From positions 1 to 27,232 of the IMG/VR virus record IMGVR_UViG_3300021090_000092: DNA of 27,232 bases, one strand, 5' to 3'. The DNA is from a virus. The translations under genes and the position numbers were made by a program. The notes beneath the pieces were generated by a model. It was not told the origin of the DNA. It searched no databases and saw only the letters and a program-made list of their open reading frames with translations. Below, piece by piece: positions 1 through 6,781 of this stretch. Positions within the stretch are counted from its first letter, which is position 1; every line of letters starts with the position of its first letter.

Positions 1-1
1 C

Positions 2-679
2 AAGGGCACCTGGTCGGTCGTGGCCGACCCGGCCCATTCCGGCAAGCGGGCGATCGCCTCGACCATCGACACCAAGAGCGGATCGGCCGGCGTCCGCTGG
101 CCCTATCGCGTGCTGCCAGCCCAGCCGGGCGGCACGATGCCCGCGAGCGGCGTCGGCAAGCCGGCCCAATCGCTGCCAACCGCGGCGTATTACTCGTTTT
201 GGTTCCGCTTCAAGGCCCCGTTCGGCAAAGACCCGGCCTGGTACATGCTCCAGCAGTGGAAGACGGCCGGCAAGCAAGCCGGCTGGAGCGATCCGGTCTG
301 GAGCGTGAACCCGGTGAGGGACCTCGACGGCAAGCACCGGCTCTCGTTGTGGTGCTTCGTCGGCTCGAACGGCAAATACAACAACAACGGCAACGGCTTC
401 AGCGGCGTCAGCGCCCAGACGTTCGACCCGCTGGCGTGGAATCACGTCGAAACGTATTACCGGCACGCACGGGACAAGACGGGTGAGATCACGGTCTGGC
501 TCAATGGCACGCTGGCGATCAGTCGCACGAACGTGATTACCGAATACGCCTATCCGATCCCGAGCGGTTGGGACTGGCGGCAATACGCGGTCAACGCTTA
601 CGGCGAGGGCGTGACGCCCAACCCGCACACGATGTACCTCGACGATGCGGCCGTCTCGACGATCCCGCTGGGGCACTGA
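2..679 (+). CDS. Polysaccharide lyase / LamG-like protein, 5' partial
   Basis: The frame is open to the left edge, so the true start lies outside the window; a GTG at 20 is only an internal candidate. About 225 residues are visible. Alternating beta-strand-like segments rich in Trp and Tyr (FWFRFKAPF, WYMLQQWKTAG, WNHVETYYRHARDKTGEITVWLNG, then a C-terminal MYLDDAAVS) match the concanavalin A-like jelly-roll seen in heparin-lyase-type polysaccharide lyases and LamG domains. Many phages carry such domains on tail appendages, where they bind or cut surface polysaccharide. The next genes are small membrane proteins and the other end of the window is tail genes, so a tail enzyme is plausible. Enzymatic activity is inferred; a simple carbohydrate-binding role is equally possible. 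Confidence 0.6.
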   Translation, partial: KGTWSVVADPAHSGKRAIASTIDTKSGSAGVRWPYRVLPAQPGGTMPASGVGKPAQSLPTAAYYSFWFRFKAPFGKDPAWYMLQQWKTAGKQAGWSDPVWSVNPVRDLDGKHRLSLWCFVGSNGKYNNNGNGFSGVSAQTFDPLAWNHVETYYRHARDKTGEITVWLNGTLAISRTNVITEYAYPIPSGWDWRQYAVNAYGEGVTPNPHTMYLDDAAVSTIPLGH

Positions 680-719
680 CAATTCACAAAGCCGCGACCG
701 TTGGTCGGGGAGGAACAAC

Positions 720-1052
720 ATGCTCTATCACAGACAAGCAAAGAAGCGTGGTCGCAAGTTGGCGAGGATGCTCCGCGACTCGATCGCCTGGCGGGACGAA
801 CCTCTGGGCCCGATCCTAATCGGCACCTGCTGGTGGGAGATCGTCCCGCACGAGCCGCTCGACGGGATCACGGAATTGCGGAGGGGCGACTACGCCGTCA
901 CGATTCAGCCCTCGAAGCAACTGCCGGCAGTGCGAATGTTCGATCGCTGCCGGCTGTCGTTTCGGGGGGCCGACGTTTGGCTGCCGCTCATTCAGAGGCT
1001 CCGGCTCAAGAATGCGGTGCGGCTGTACATGGCGGTCCTGGCTACGTTGTAA
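720..1052 (+). CDS. Hypothetical protein, 110 aa
   Basis: I do not recognise this protein. The ATG at 720 follows a good ribosome binding site (GGGGAGG at about 706-712), which decides the start over an upstream in-frame ATG at 645 inside the previous gene. The N-terminus is strongly basic (KKRGRKLARMLR), the middle is mixed and contains a CWW motif, and the C-terminus is leucine/arginine rich. A small hairpin (CGACC/GGTCG, about 696-708) lies just before the binding site. Overlapping ORFs in the other frames have shadow-like Arg/Ala composition. Confidence 0.6.
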   Translation: MLYHRQAKKRGRKLARMLRDSIAWRDEPLGPILIGTCWWEIVPHEPLDGITELRRGDYAVTIQPSKQLPAVRMFDRCRLSFRGADVWLPLIQRLRLKNAVRLYMAVLATL

Positions 1053-1108
1053 TCGCGGCGCGAACGGTCGCGTCCGTCGGTGCGGCCATTGCCGCGGGGA
1101 GAGGCGTA

Positions 1109-1561
1109 ATGACGGTCGCGGAGTTCAAGTCGAAGGCGCACGAGGTGGTGCAGGAGGGAGTTGGCCAGTTGGTCACGACCCTAAAAGTATTCGGCGGCCT
1201 CGGCGTGACCGGGCTCGTGCTGTTTATTTTGTACGTCGTCATCACGCAGACAGGCCCCGAGCAGTTCAAGGCCTCCGATCAACGAATGCAACTGTCGATC
1301 GAGGCGCTTCGCCAATCCCACGAAAAGGTAGCCGAGCGAAACGCCGCAGCGTTCGAGAAGACTTTCGGCGAGCTATGCGTCGAAATGCAAAAAGACCGCG
1401 AGTCGATTAGCAGCGACAACGAGGCAATCCGCGACACGATCAGCAAGGAACTGCAAGAAGGGAACCGAACGCAGAAACGGCTGTTTGAGAGACTGATCGG
1501 GTTGCAGGTCGAGGAAATGAAAGAAACGTCGCCGCAGCCCGCGGCGCCCGCCACTCACTAA
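1109..1561 (+). CDS. Membrane-anchored coiled-coil protein (spanin-like form)
   Basis: The 150-residue protein starts at an ATG preceded by GGGGAGAGG. It has a short cytoplasmic head, one clear transmembrane helix at about residues 28-47 (GLGVTGLVLFILYVVI), then a long charged helical stretch (about 50-140) predicted to form a coiled coil, and a short Pro/Ala end. A single-pass protein with a long periplasmic coiled coil resembles phage spanins and some holin-associated proteins, but no signature residue proves that. It sits in a series of small membrane protein genes, which supports a late envelope or lysis role. The function is inferred from shape and position only. Confidence 0.65.
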   Translation: MTVAEFKSKAHEVVQEGVGQLVTTLKVFGGLGVTGLVLFILYVVITQTGPEQFKASDQRMQLSIEALRQSHEKVAERNAAAFEKTFGELCVEMQKDRESISSDNEAIRDTISKELQEGNRTQKRLFERLIGLQVEEMKETSPQPAAPATH

Positions 1562-1577
1562 AGGAGAAATAAACGCC

Positions 1578-1982
1578 ATGACTGATCAAGCCAACACCGA
1601 ATCGTGCCCTTGCCCAGACGAGTTGCAACGAGAGGTGCAAACCGTCGTCGACGAGTCAGTCTCGCATCTCGCGGTCGGCGGCAGTGCCTCAAGCGGCGTC
1701 GCCAATTTGATCGCGCTCATCACCTCGTTGGTGGCGAAGTTTGGCGCGTTGATCCCGGCCGAAACGCTCAAGGCAATCGTGGGCACGGTGTTCGACAACA
1801 CGGTGGCAAAACTTGATTGGCCTTTTGTGGACGGCGTCGACGAAGCCTCGCTCAAGCTGGCCACGCGGGCCATGCTCTTGAATCTGATCGACTCGCTACT
1901 CGTGCCGACGACGCAATCCAAGGTGGCACTCAACTCAGCTATGGCCAAGGCGGACGAGCTGCGGGCAAGTCTGCCGGCGTAG
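1578..1982 (+). CDS. Hypothetical protein, 134 aa
   Basis: A strong AAAGGAGA site lies before the ATG, 16 bases after the previous stop. The N-terminus has a CPCP motif, then amphipathic helices with a moderately hydrophobic segment (about residues 39-60, GVANLIALITSLVAKFGALI) that could associate with membrane. The rest is helical, with conserved-looking DWPFVDGVDEASLKLA. I do not recognise a family. The neighbours are small phage-type membrane proteins. Confidence 0.65.
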   Translation: MTDQANTESCPCPDELQREVQTVVDESVSHLAVGGSASSGVANLIALITSLVAKFGALIPAETLKAIVGTVFDNTVAKLDWPFVDGVDEASLKLATRAMLLNLIDSLLVPTTQSKVALNSAMAKADELRASLPA

Positions 1983-2011
1983 GCGGCTGCCTCTGCCCAG
2001 GACTGGGATTG

Positions 2012-2110
2012 ATGATGCTGATAATCGGATGCGTTGTGGGAGGGATCGTAATTGGCGTCGTTGGCACTTTTATCTTCGTCGAGATAAGCGCGAACGTCGG
2101 CCGTTGGTAG
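2012..2110 (+). CDS. Small membrane protein, DUF3789-like, 32 aa
   Basis: This very short frame starts at tandem ATGs (2012, 2015) and encodes MMLIIGCVVGGIVIGVVGTF followed by a short polar tail. It is nearly all one glycine-rich transmembrane helix. Size and composition resemble the small phage proteins grouped as DUF3789. A weak GGGA-type binding site precedes it. Very short ORFs are risky calls, but the hydrophobic pattern and its position between other membrane proteins support it. Confidence 0.45.
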   Translation: MMLIIGCVVGGIVIGVVGTFIFVEISANVGRW

Positions 2111-2172
2111 TGGCATAACGATACGGGTTCCCCTTCTGTGTCGAGAAGTGGGGCCAGAAAGGTAGGAAGAGC

Positions 2173-2388
2173 ATGCACGACGTGAATGGGCATCCGCTCA
2201 AGGTGGGCGACAAGGTATTGATCCCCGCCGAGATCACGGAATTGCAGAGTGGCGCGGAAGATTATTGCAACGTGTCCGTCGAGACAACGCTCGGACGTCG
2301 GCCGGATGGCAGCAAGGAACGAATCTCGGCGATCAACACCGGCGTGCTCGTCAAAGTCAGTGGCGGCGACGTGAGCCTGGGGCTTTAG
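2173..2388 (+). CDS. Small hypothetical phage protein, 71 aa
   Basis: The ATG follows GGTAGGAAGAG. The protein opens with a phrase typical of small phage proteins (MHDVNGHPLKVGDKVLIPAE), followed by short beta-strand-like segments (YCNVSVETTLG, NTGVLVKVSG). It looks like a small SH3-like beta barrel. No function can be assigned. Confidence 0.65.
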   Translation: MHDVNGHPLKVGDKVLIPAEITELQSGAEDYCNVSVETTLGRRPDGSKERISAINTGVLVKVSGGDVSLGL

Positions 2389-2436
2389 GTTGAGCATTTT
2401 GTCGAGTCGGCCGTTGGTAGCAGAGAAGAGGAGCCC

Positions 2437-2634
2437 GTGTTTTGGATCGCACTAGAAGTTACGAAGTGGGTACTGATGGCGATCGGACTTTGGTACGTGC
2501 TCGTGATCTTGGGAGTGTTCGCGCTGTGTTGGTCCGAGGGGAAAACGCCCAAGCCGAAACCTATGAGTGATGACGACGCTGGCGAGGAATTGATCGACCA
2601 AATGGTCGACGGCCGCAATCAAGATTGGGATTAA
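2437..2634 (+). CDS. Single-pass membrane protein, 65 aa
   Basis: A GTG start follows GAAGAGGAG. A transmembrane helix spans about residues 9-31 (TKWVLMAIGLWYVLVILGVF), followed by a basic linker (KTPKPKP) and an acidic tail. The stop is directly followed by the next ATG (TAAATG), indicating translational coupling. Its form fits a small phage membrane protein, but no family is recognised. Confidence 0.55.
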   Translation: MFWIALEVTKWVLMAIGLWYVLVILGVFALCWSEGKTPKPKPMSDDDAGEELIDQMVDGRNQDWD

Positions 2635-2910
2635 ATGTTGGCCTCAAGCGATCCGCTGAACCTCGTGCTCGTGACCGTCTGGTCGCTGGCGTGCTTCTCG
2701 GCCGGCACGTTCGGCTGGGTGGCCTACGTGTGGTGGAAGTGCAAGCCGAACGATTCGATCAGCAAGACGATCGCCCGCTGGTCGTTGCAACATCAGGACT
2801 TGTTTCGGATCGCCTTGCTCAGTGGCTTGATGGCCGGCTTTGCGATCGGGACCGTCACCGGTTTTTTCCTGGCGCATTTTACATGGCCTGTCGAGATCGT
2901 GGCTCCATGA
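2635..2910 (+). CDS. Two-helix membrane protein, holin-like topology
   Basis: The 91-residue protein begins at the ATG that abuts the previous stop codon. It has two hydrophobic helices (about 9-34, LVLVTVWSLACFSAGTFGWV; and about 60-81, LLSGLMAGFAIGTVTGFFL) joined by a positively charged loop. Small size and two transmembrane helices match the class II holin pattern. Holins are too diverse in sequence to confirm by eye. The stop overlaps the next start (ATGA at 2907). Confidence 0.55.
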   Translation: MLASSDPLNLVLVTVWSLACFSAGTFGWVAYVWWKCKPNDSISKTIARWSLQHQDLFRIALLSGLMAGFAIGTVTGFFLAHFTWPVEIVAP

Positions 2911-3116
2911 GCGAAACAAAATCCAAACGCGACCAACCGAAACGCAAGCCGGCGAAGCGCCTGTTTTCGTTCAAGCGATTCATGGCCGAGCCGCTCACTG
3001 CGGAGCACAAACAAATGTTGAGCCAAGGCGACCCGCGATTCAGTCACAACTTCAACTCGCTCCTGGACGCGCCGCTGGGCGACGGCACGGCGCGAGACGC
3101 GATTCGACTGGGGTGA
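2907..3116 (+). CDS. Small basic hypothetical protein, 69 aa
   Basis: The start overlaps the previous stop in an ATGA, which sets the start codon. The N-terminal 25 residues are very basic (SKRDQPKRKPAKR), followed by a mixed soluble segment. It lacks a membrane helix, unlike its neighbours. No family is recognised. Confidence 0.5.
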   Translation: MSETKSKRDQPKRKPAKRLFSFKRFMAEPLTAEHKQMLSQGDPRFSHNFNSLLDAPLGDGTARDAIRLG

Positions 3117-3120
3117 AGAC

Positions 3121-3222
3121 ATGACGACATTCGCACTGGTGATCGCTGGCATTTACGTGGTTGGTTTTTACCTGCTGTGGGGCTCGGTCGTGGTTCGGAG
3201 GTGCGATGAGCATCGTGCATGA
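3121..3222 (+). CDS. Very small membrane protein, 33 aa
   Basis: This short frame starts four bases after the previous stop. It encodes one hydrophobic helix (TFALVIAGIYVVGFYLLWGS) followed by a basic, charged tail (VVRRCDEHRA). It overlaps the start of the next gene by 17 bases. The GGAGG that serves the next gene lies inside its coding end. A single-helix peptide of this kind is common in phage late regions, but the call rests only on hydrophobicity and packing. Confidence 0.4.
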   Translation: MTTFALVIAGIYVVGFYLLWGSVVVRRCDEHRA

Positions 3223-3487
3223 AAAGCTGACTGCGTTCCTCGCCAGGCTTGACACGAACGATCGGCAGCGAGCCGTCGACGCGCTCGTGTCGTTTTATGA
3301 CGAATACGTTACCTCGATCCCGCTCGTTCCGGATAAGTGGGGTAAGAAAACCGGTCGGCCGCATGTCGTGAAAGCTGTTGAAAAGCTGGTCGCGGACTGG
3401 TGTGGTCAACCGCCAGCGTCCGTCGGCGAGGCGATTGGCCAGATGCAGGCCGCTGTCTTCGGCGGCATCGCACAAGAAGGAGACTGA
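3206..3487 (+). CDS. Hypothetical protein, 93 aa
   Basis: The ATG at 3206 follows a strong GGAGG (about 3197-3201) and is preferred over an upstream in-frame ATG at 3161. The protein is soluble and helical and ends in QEGD. No motif is recognised. The following gene begins two bases after the stop with a GTG, so the pair is probably cotranslated. Confidence 0.6.
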   Translation: MSIVHEKLTAFLARLDTNDRQRAVDALVSFYDEYVTSIPLVPDKWGKKTGRPHVVKAVEKLVADWCGQPPASVGEAIGQMQAAVFGGIAQEGD

Positions 3488-3489
3488 TC

Positions 3490-3822
3490 GTGGACTCTCA
3501 AACCGTGGAATGGATCTTCGCCAACTGGCAAGACGTGGGCATTGGCGGCATCGTGCTGGCCCTCTTGTACAGCTACCGTCGCAAGCTGCTTTCCTTCGTG
3601 GGCAGTGGCACGTCGACCACCGCCAAGACGCCCGACGACGTGATGGGCGCGCACGTCGTGAATCTCTTCGCCATCCGCGGGCTGTTGAGCCAGGCGGGCA
3701 ACGTCGAGGCCGTCGCTGCAATTGATGGGCTGGTGTTGCCCGGGCTGGGCAAGGCCCCCGACGCGATCAAAGCCCTCCAGGACAAAGAAGCTGCCGACGC
3801 TGCCGCCAAGAAAACCGCATGA
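3490..3822 (+). CDS. Membrane-anchored hypothetical protein, 110 aa
   Basis: A GTG start is preceded by AAGAAGGAG at about 3473-3482. A short hydrophobic helix lies near the N-terminus (about residues 16-29, VGIGGIVLALLYSY), then a basic cluster (RRK) and an Ala/Gly-rich helical body. The end is low-complexity Ala/Lys and overlaps the next start (ATGA at 3819). It has the shape of a small phage membrane protein of unknown role. Confidence 0.55.
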   Translation: MDSQTVEWIFANWQDVGIGGIVLALLYSYRRKLLSFVGSGTSTTAKTPDDVMGAHVVNLFAIRGLLSQAGNVEAVAAIDGLVLPGLGKAPDAIKALQDKEAADAAAKKTA

Positions 3823-4223
3823 AGCCCCTCGACAAAGCCCTCTGGGTCGCCCTGTTCGCCCTGGTGGCGCTGCGCGTCACGGGTGGCGGGTCGCTGGTCG
3901 GCCCGAGCGTGCCCGATCAACTGCGGATCGTGATCGTGCGGGAGAGCGGAGACACGACGGCCGAGCTCGCGCGGACGATCAACGCGCTGCGGAATGGCCC
4001 GGCCGCCGCGTACCTCAAATCGAAAAACCACCGGCTCGACGTGCTCGACGACGACGCGGTCGACGAGAACGGCAAGTCCGTGGTCGACCCGGCCTGGATC
4101 AGCGGCGTCGGCTTGCCGGTGATCGTGCTGTTGGACGGAAAGACGGGCAAGCTCGTCGATCATCAGCCATTGCCGCTCGACGCGGACGCGGTGCTGACCT
4201 GGTTGAAGAATAAAGGGGCATGA
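3819..4223 (+). CDS. Membrane-anchored thioredoxin-fold-like protein lacking CXXC
   Basis: The 134-residue protein starts in an ATGA overlap. An N-terminal hydrophobic segment (about 7-21) acts as a signal anchor. The remainder follows a thioredoxin-like order: a strand (LRIVIVRESGD), a long helix, a second strand region, then a GLPVIVLLDGKTG segment whose Pro falls where thioredoxins have the cis-proline, and a final helix ending in WLKNKG. At the active-site position there is Ser-Gly-Asp-Thr instead of CXXC, and there is no cysteine in the protein, so it cannot do thiol exchange. The fold is inferred from pattern. A true CXXC thioredoxin is encoded at 6156. Confidence 0.5.
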   Translation: MKPLDKALWVALFALVALRVTGGGSLVGPSVPDQLRIVIVRESGDTTAELARTINALRNGPAAAYLKSKNHRLDVLDDDAVDENGKSVVDPAWISGVGLPVIVLLDGKTGKLVDHQPLPLDADAVLTWLKNKGA

Positions 4224-4233
4224 CGACACTACT

Positions 4234-4413
4234 ATGCGGTTTTCACTTCGCGAAATGATGGCCATGACTACCGGGTTTTGCCTCGGCCTCGGCGGCGCGT
4301 TGTGCGTCAACCAGATCGTGCCGGTTCACATTTTTGGACTTTGTGTTGCGGTCGGCGGGTTGGTCGCCGGGCTGACGCTTGGAATTGGATTGATCTCACT
4401 TTATTTCGGTTAA
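4234..4413 (+). CDS. Two-helix small membrane protein (holin candidate), 59 aa
   Basis: From the ATG at 4234 to the TAA at 4411 the frame encodes a short basic head (MRFSLRE) and then almost continuous hydrophobic sequence with a polar break (CVNQIVPVH) between two helices (about 9-24 and 31-58). It ends three bases before the start of the cysteine peptidase gene. A holin directly upstream of a lytic enzyme is a classic phage arrangement. Here the enzyme is a protease, so the role is inferred. Internal ATGs at residues 8, 9 and 11 could give shorter products, as dual-start holins do. Confidence 0.55.
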   Translation: MRFSLREMMAMTTGFCLGLGGALCVNQIVPVHIFGLCVAVGGLVAGLTLGIGLISLYFG

Positions 4414-4416
4414 CGA

Positions 4417-5220
4417 ATGGCCAAGCGATCTTTCATCGACGTCGACTTTTCCCAGCAGCCGGAGTTCACATTCGGCGACCTGGGCGTCCGTGCGTTCGAT
4501 GCGCGGAAGTTCGCCTCCTACGCCGACGAGGCTCCGGTCTACAGCCAGAAGGATTGGCCGGACATGGCCGGTGCAATGGCCAGAGCGGGTGGCGGGTGCT
4601 CGCAGCTCGTGACTCGGATCTACAATCAGAAGCAAGAGGGCTCGTGCGTCTCGAACGCTTGCTCGCAGGCCAACGAGATCGTCCAGGCCGTCCAGTTCGG
4701 CAAGGACCGCGTCGTGCACCTCTCGGCGATCTCGCTCTACAAGCGGATCGGCAGCTCGGCACAGAGTGGGGCCAGCGTCTCGGACGGGCTCGAGGAGATG
4801 GCCGACGAGGGCGTGCTGCCGCTCGACGACGAGGCCAACAAGGCCCGCTTCAAGCACACCATGCCGAACACCGGCTTCAAGACGCCGTATCCCGACGGCT
4901 GGGAAGAGACGGCCAGACAGTTCCGGGCGCACGAATGGCTCGTGGTGAACGCCGTCGACGAGCTCGTTAGCGCGCTCTTCAACCAGCAGCCGGTCGTCGT
5001 CGGGCGGAGCGGGCACAGCATCGTTTATGTGGAGCCACAATACGTGGATGGGAAGCTAGTCGTGTGTTACGCAAACTCGTGGTCGATGGACTGGGGGTCG
5101 CCGATGGCAGGATTCGATGGCGGCTTCGGATTTGATTCGGCAAAACTCATTCGGGCTTCGTCGAACTGGGCTTTTGCTTTGCGCTCCGTCGTCGTCCCGT
5201 CTTTCCAAGTGGCGAAGTGA
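4417..5220 (+). CDS. Papain-like cysteine peptidase (peptidase C1 fold)
   Basis: The 267-residue protein shows the papain signature in order: Gln71 with Cys77 in QKQEGSCVSNAC (the Gln six residues before Cys matches the oxyanion-hole Gln of papain), His200 in SGHSIVYV, and Asn220 in YANSWSMDWG followed by a Gly-rich GFDGGFGF. It has no signal peptide and no pro-region of normal length, so it would need a holin-like partner or virion packaging to reach its target. It follows a two-helix membrane protein by three bases. Phage lytic enzymes usually attack peptidoglycan, and I see no such hydrolase here, so this peptidase is a candidate lysis or envelope-opening enzyme. Processing of virion proteins is an alternative. 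Confidence 0.8.
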   Translation: MAKRSFIDVDFSQQPEFTFGDLGVRAFDARKFASYADEAPVYSQKDWPDMAGAMARAGGGCSQLVTRIYNQKQEGSCVSNACSQANEIVQAVQFGKDRVVHLSAISLYKRIGSSAQSGASVSDGLEEMADEGVLPLDDEANKARFKHTMPNTGFKTPYPDGWEETARQFRAHEWLVVNAVDELVSALFNQQPVVVGRSGHSIVYVEPQYVDGKLVVCYANSWSMDWGSPMAGFDGGFGFDSAKLIRASSNWAFALRSVVVPSFQVAK

Positions 5221-5857
5221 TCGCCTTTTCAAATGTCCAACCACAAACATCAATTCGAGAACACAACGTATCGAAGCTGATTCCGACCAGCTTTGCCCAA
5301 TCAGTAAGGATCAGCGTTTTTCCGTCATGTGTATAGTACCGATTACTTTTCTGGTTTCGAGCCTGAACGTCCTTCGTCGCCCAGCGACAGTTGGCGGGAT
5401 AGCCGTTCTGTTTGCATTCATCGCACTTGCCACAAGTGTAGCCTCCGCTCGATTCAATGCGATCGATGGAGTGCTCGGTCGTCGGGGCGTCTCCCATGTC
5501 GACGAGGAAAGCGTTACTGGAAGTTCGCCACCGCTCACAAACAAATACACCGACAGCGCCGTAACTCGGAAAGCTGATCGTTTTGGCGTTGTAGCAGCGA
5601 GAGAGCATCGTCTGCCAAATTCCGTACTCGCGCTTTTGAGACCATCCGTTTGTACATTTGCAGGGCTTGCCGACGAATCCTTTCAGACTGTGGGCATAGA
5701 CGGGCCGCTCCAAACCACAGACGACGCAGCGGCACACCCAAAAACGTCTCGACTTGGTGTTTGTCTGCTGCATGTACGTCGACAGCAGCAGCAACGTACC
5801 AACGTGATCGCCGACTTGAAGATTCGCGGCGCAGAAGATAGCTTGAAGCTCAGCCAT
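5147..5857 (-). CDS. HNH-type phage endonuclease-like protein with zinc-finger-like N-terminus
   Basis: This is the only leftward gene. The ATG (complement of 5855-5857) is preceded by GAGGAGG on the minus strand. The 236-residue protein has an N-terminal Cys cluster (C42, C44, C47, C66, C68), then the phage mobile-nuclease core: YGIWQTMLSRCYN (79-90), YGAVGVFVCERWR (99-111), EHSIDRI (128-134) and NCRWATKDVQARNQ (156-169). A helix-turn-helix-like DWAKLVGISFDTL lies near the C-terminus. A short Cys-rich insert (CGKCDEC) sits before NCRWA. Such genes are commonly free-standing homing or HNH-like endonucleases. The segment is visibly more AT-rich than its surroundings, and its 3' end overlaps the peptidase gene by 74 bases, both consistent with insertion. 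Confidence 0.75.
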   Translation of the reverse strand: MAELQAIFCAANLQVGDHVGTLLLLSTYMQQTNTKSRRFWVCRCVVCGLERPVYAHSLKGFVGKPCKCTNGWSQKREYGIWQTMLSRCYNAKTISFPSYGAVGVFVCERWRTSSNAFLVDMGDAPTTEHSIDRIESSGGYTCGKCDECKQNGYPANCRWATKDVQARNQKSNRYYTHDGKTLILTDWAKLVGISFDTLCSRIDVCGWTFEKAITSPLGKTGRRRSAKQKPSSTKPE

Positions 5858-5890
5858 GATGCGACCTCCTCAGTAGGTTGCTTGTGGTCA

Positions 5891-5923
5891 GAGCCGCCAG
5901 GCGTTCACGCGCCTGTGCGGCTC
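5891..5923. other. Strong stem-loop upstream of the HNH gene
   Basis: GAGCCGCCAGGCG (5891-5903) pairs with CGCCTGTGCGGCTC (5910-5923), leaving one bulged T and a six-base loop. It sits between the minus-strand HNH gene and the next rightward gene. On the plus strand it is followed by CGTTTCATTGT, a weak U-tract, so it could be a modest terminator. On the minus strand it lies in the HNH leader. Confidence 0.55.
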
Positions 5924-5958
5924 GTTTCATTGTACGCCTGTACCCTGGCGGTGCAACC

Positions 5959-6159
5959 ATGATCTTCGGCTACGTCCCACATACCGAACCGCTCAAGTGG
6001 CTCATTGCGATCAACGGCTCGAAGGAGTTCGCCGCGACGGTGGTTGAGACCGCTTGGATAAGCGGCAAGTACACCGTCGGCGAGATCCAGGCGATCGCCG
6101 AGGAATTTAGGATCGACGGCTGGACGCGCGAGACGTGGTGCAAGGGGACAACTGCGTGA
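5959..6159 (+). CDS. Hypothetical protein, 66 aa
   Basis: The ATG at 5959 follows only a weak binding site (GGCGGTG). The protein contains an amphipathic helix, a short EIQAIAEEFRIDGWTRETW helix and a single Cys near the end. It overlaps the next gene by a GTGA. It resumes the rightward late operon after the minus-strand insertion. No family is recognised. Confidence 0.5.
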   Translation: MIFGYVPHTEPLKWLIAINGSKEFAATVVETAWISGKYTVGEIQAIAEEFRIDGWTRETWCKGTTA

Positions 6160-6779
6160 AAGACGCCATCGACATCGTGATCTTGGGCGCCGCGGCCTGG
6201 TTCGGCCTGCTGGTGGGCGGCGCGCTGGTGAGCCGCGTGACGGAGGACGCCACGATGGAAGCCGAAGATAAATACCGAACCGTCGCCGACGACACAGTTG
6301 CCGACGACATTGAACAGAGCGAGCCGATGCGGCTGCCGCCCGTCGTGCCTGCTCCACAGTCACCGGCTCCGCGCGTGGCCCCTTCTCAACCGCCTGATCA
6401 GAGGGCCACGCCGGGGCCGGTTTCAAAGCCAACGAATCGCTGGGACCGCACGATGGCGGAGGCGATCACCGACGCGAACGCCCGCGGCGTCCCGGTGCTG
6501 GTGTTGTTCAGCGGACCGGGTTGCCCGAATTGCGAATTGGTCAAGCGGAACGTGCTGACCGACAAGGCAGTGCAGCGCGAGCTGGCCGACTACGCCGTGG
6601 TTGCGGTCGACGGCGAACGCGAGCCGCTCTTGGCCGACAAGTTCGAGGTGACTGAGTACCCGCTGGCGTTCCTGTATTTTCCGGCCAGCGGCGTGGCGCT
6701 GCCGTTCGTGCCGTCGACCGTCCCAAATCACTTTTTGACCGACCTGCGTTTCACCCTCAACCTCAAAGCAAAGGACTAG
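6156..6779 (+). CDS. Membrane-anchored thioredoxin-like protein (CPNC)
   Basis: A GTG start overlaps the previous stop (GTGA); an upstream in-frame ATG at 6135 is less likely. The 207-residue protein has an N-terminal transmembrane helix (about 7-26), a Pro-rich linker (about 58-93, probably extended) and a C-terminal thioredoxin domain. The redox motif is FSGPGCPNCELVK with Cys123 and Cys126, and the cis-proline is Pro169 in TEYPLAFLYF. The layout places the redox domain outside the membrane. Related proteins reduce or isomerise disulfides in the cell envelope. In a phage late operon it could act on virion Cys-rich proteins or on a disulfide-rich host surface; both are inference. Confidence 0.75.
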   Translation: MKDAIDIVILGAAAWFGLLVGGALVSRVTEDATMEAEDKYRTVADDTVADDIEQSEPMRLPPVVPAPQSPAPRVAPSQPPDQRATPGPVSKPTNRWDRTMAEAITDANARGVPVLVLFSGPGCPNCELVKRNVLTDKAVQRELADYAVVAVDGEREPLLADKFEVTEYPLAFLYFPASGVALPFVPSTVPNHFLTDLRFTLNLKAKD

Positions 6780-6781
6780 CC

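Noticed and set aside
701-1108. Upstream extension of the coiled-coil membrane protein to a start at 701
   Set aside because: The extension is Arg/Ala-rich low-information sequence in the shadow of the gene at 720. The ATG at 1109 has a good binding site and yields a sensible membrane protein.
3573-4310. Open reading frame of 245 codons on the minus strand
   Set aside because: It is antisense to three tightly coupled plus-strand genes and has shadow-like composition.
5117-5962. Open reading frame of 281 codons on the plus strand opposite the HNH gene
   Set aside because: The minus-strand frame has the clear HNH-family motifs and a strong binding site. The plus-strand product has no domain and begins inside the peptidase gene.
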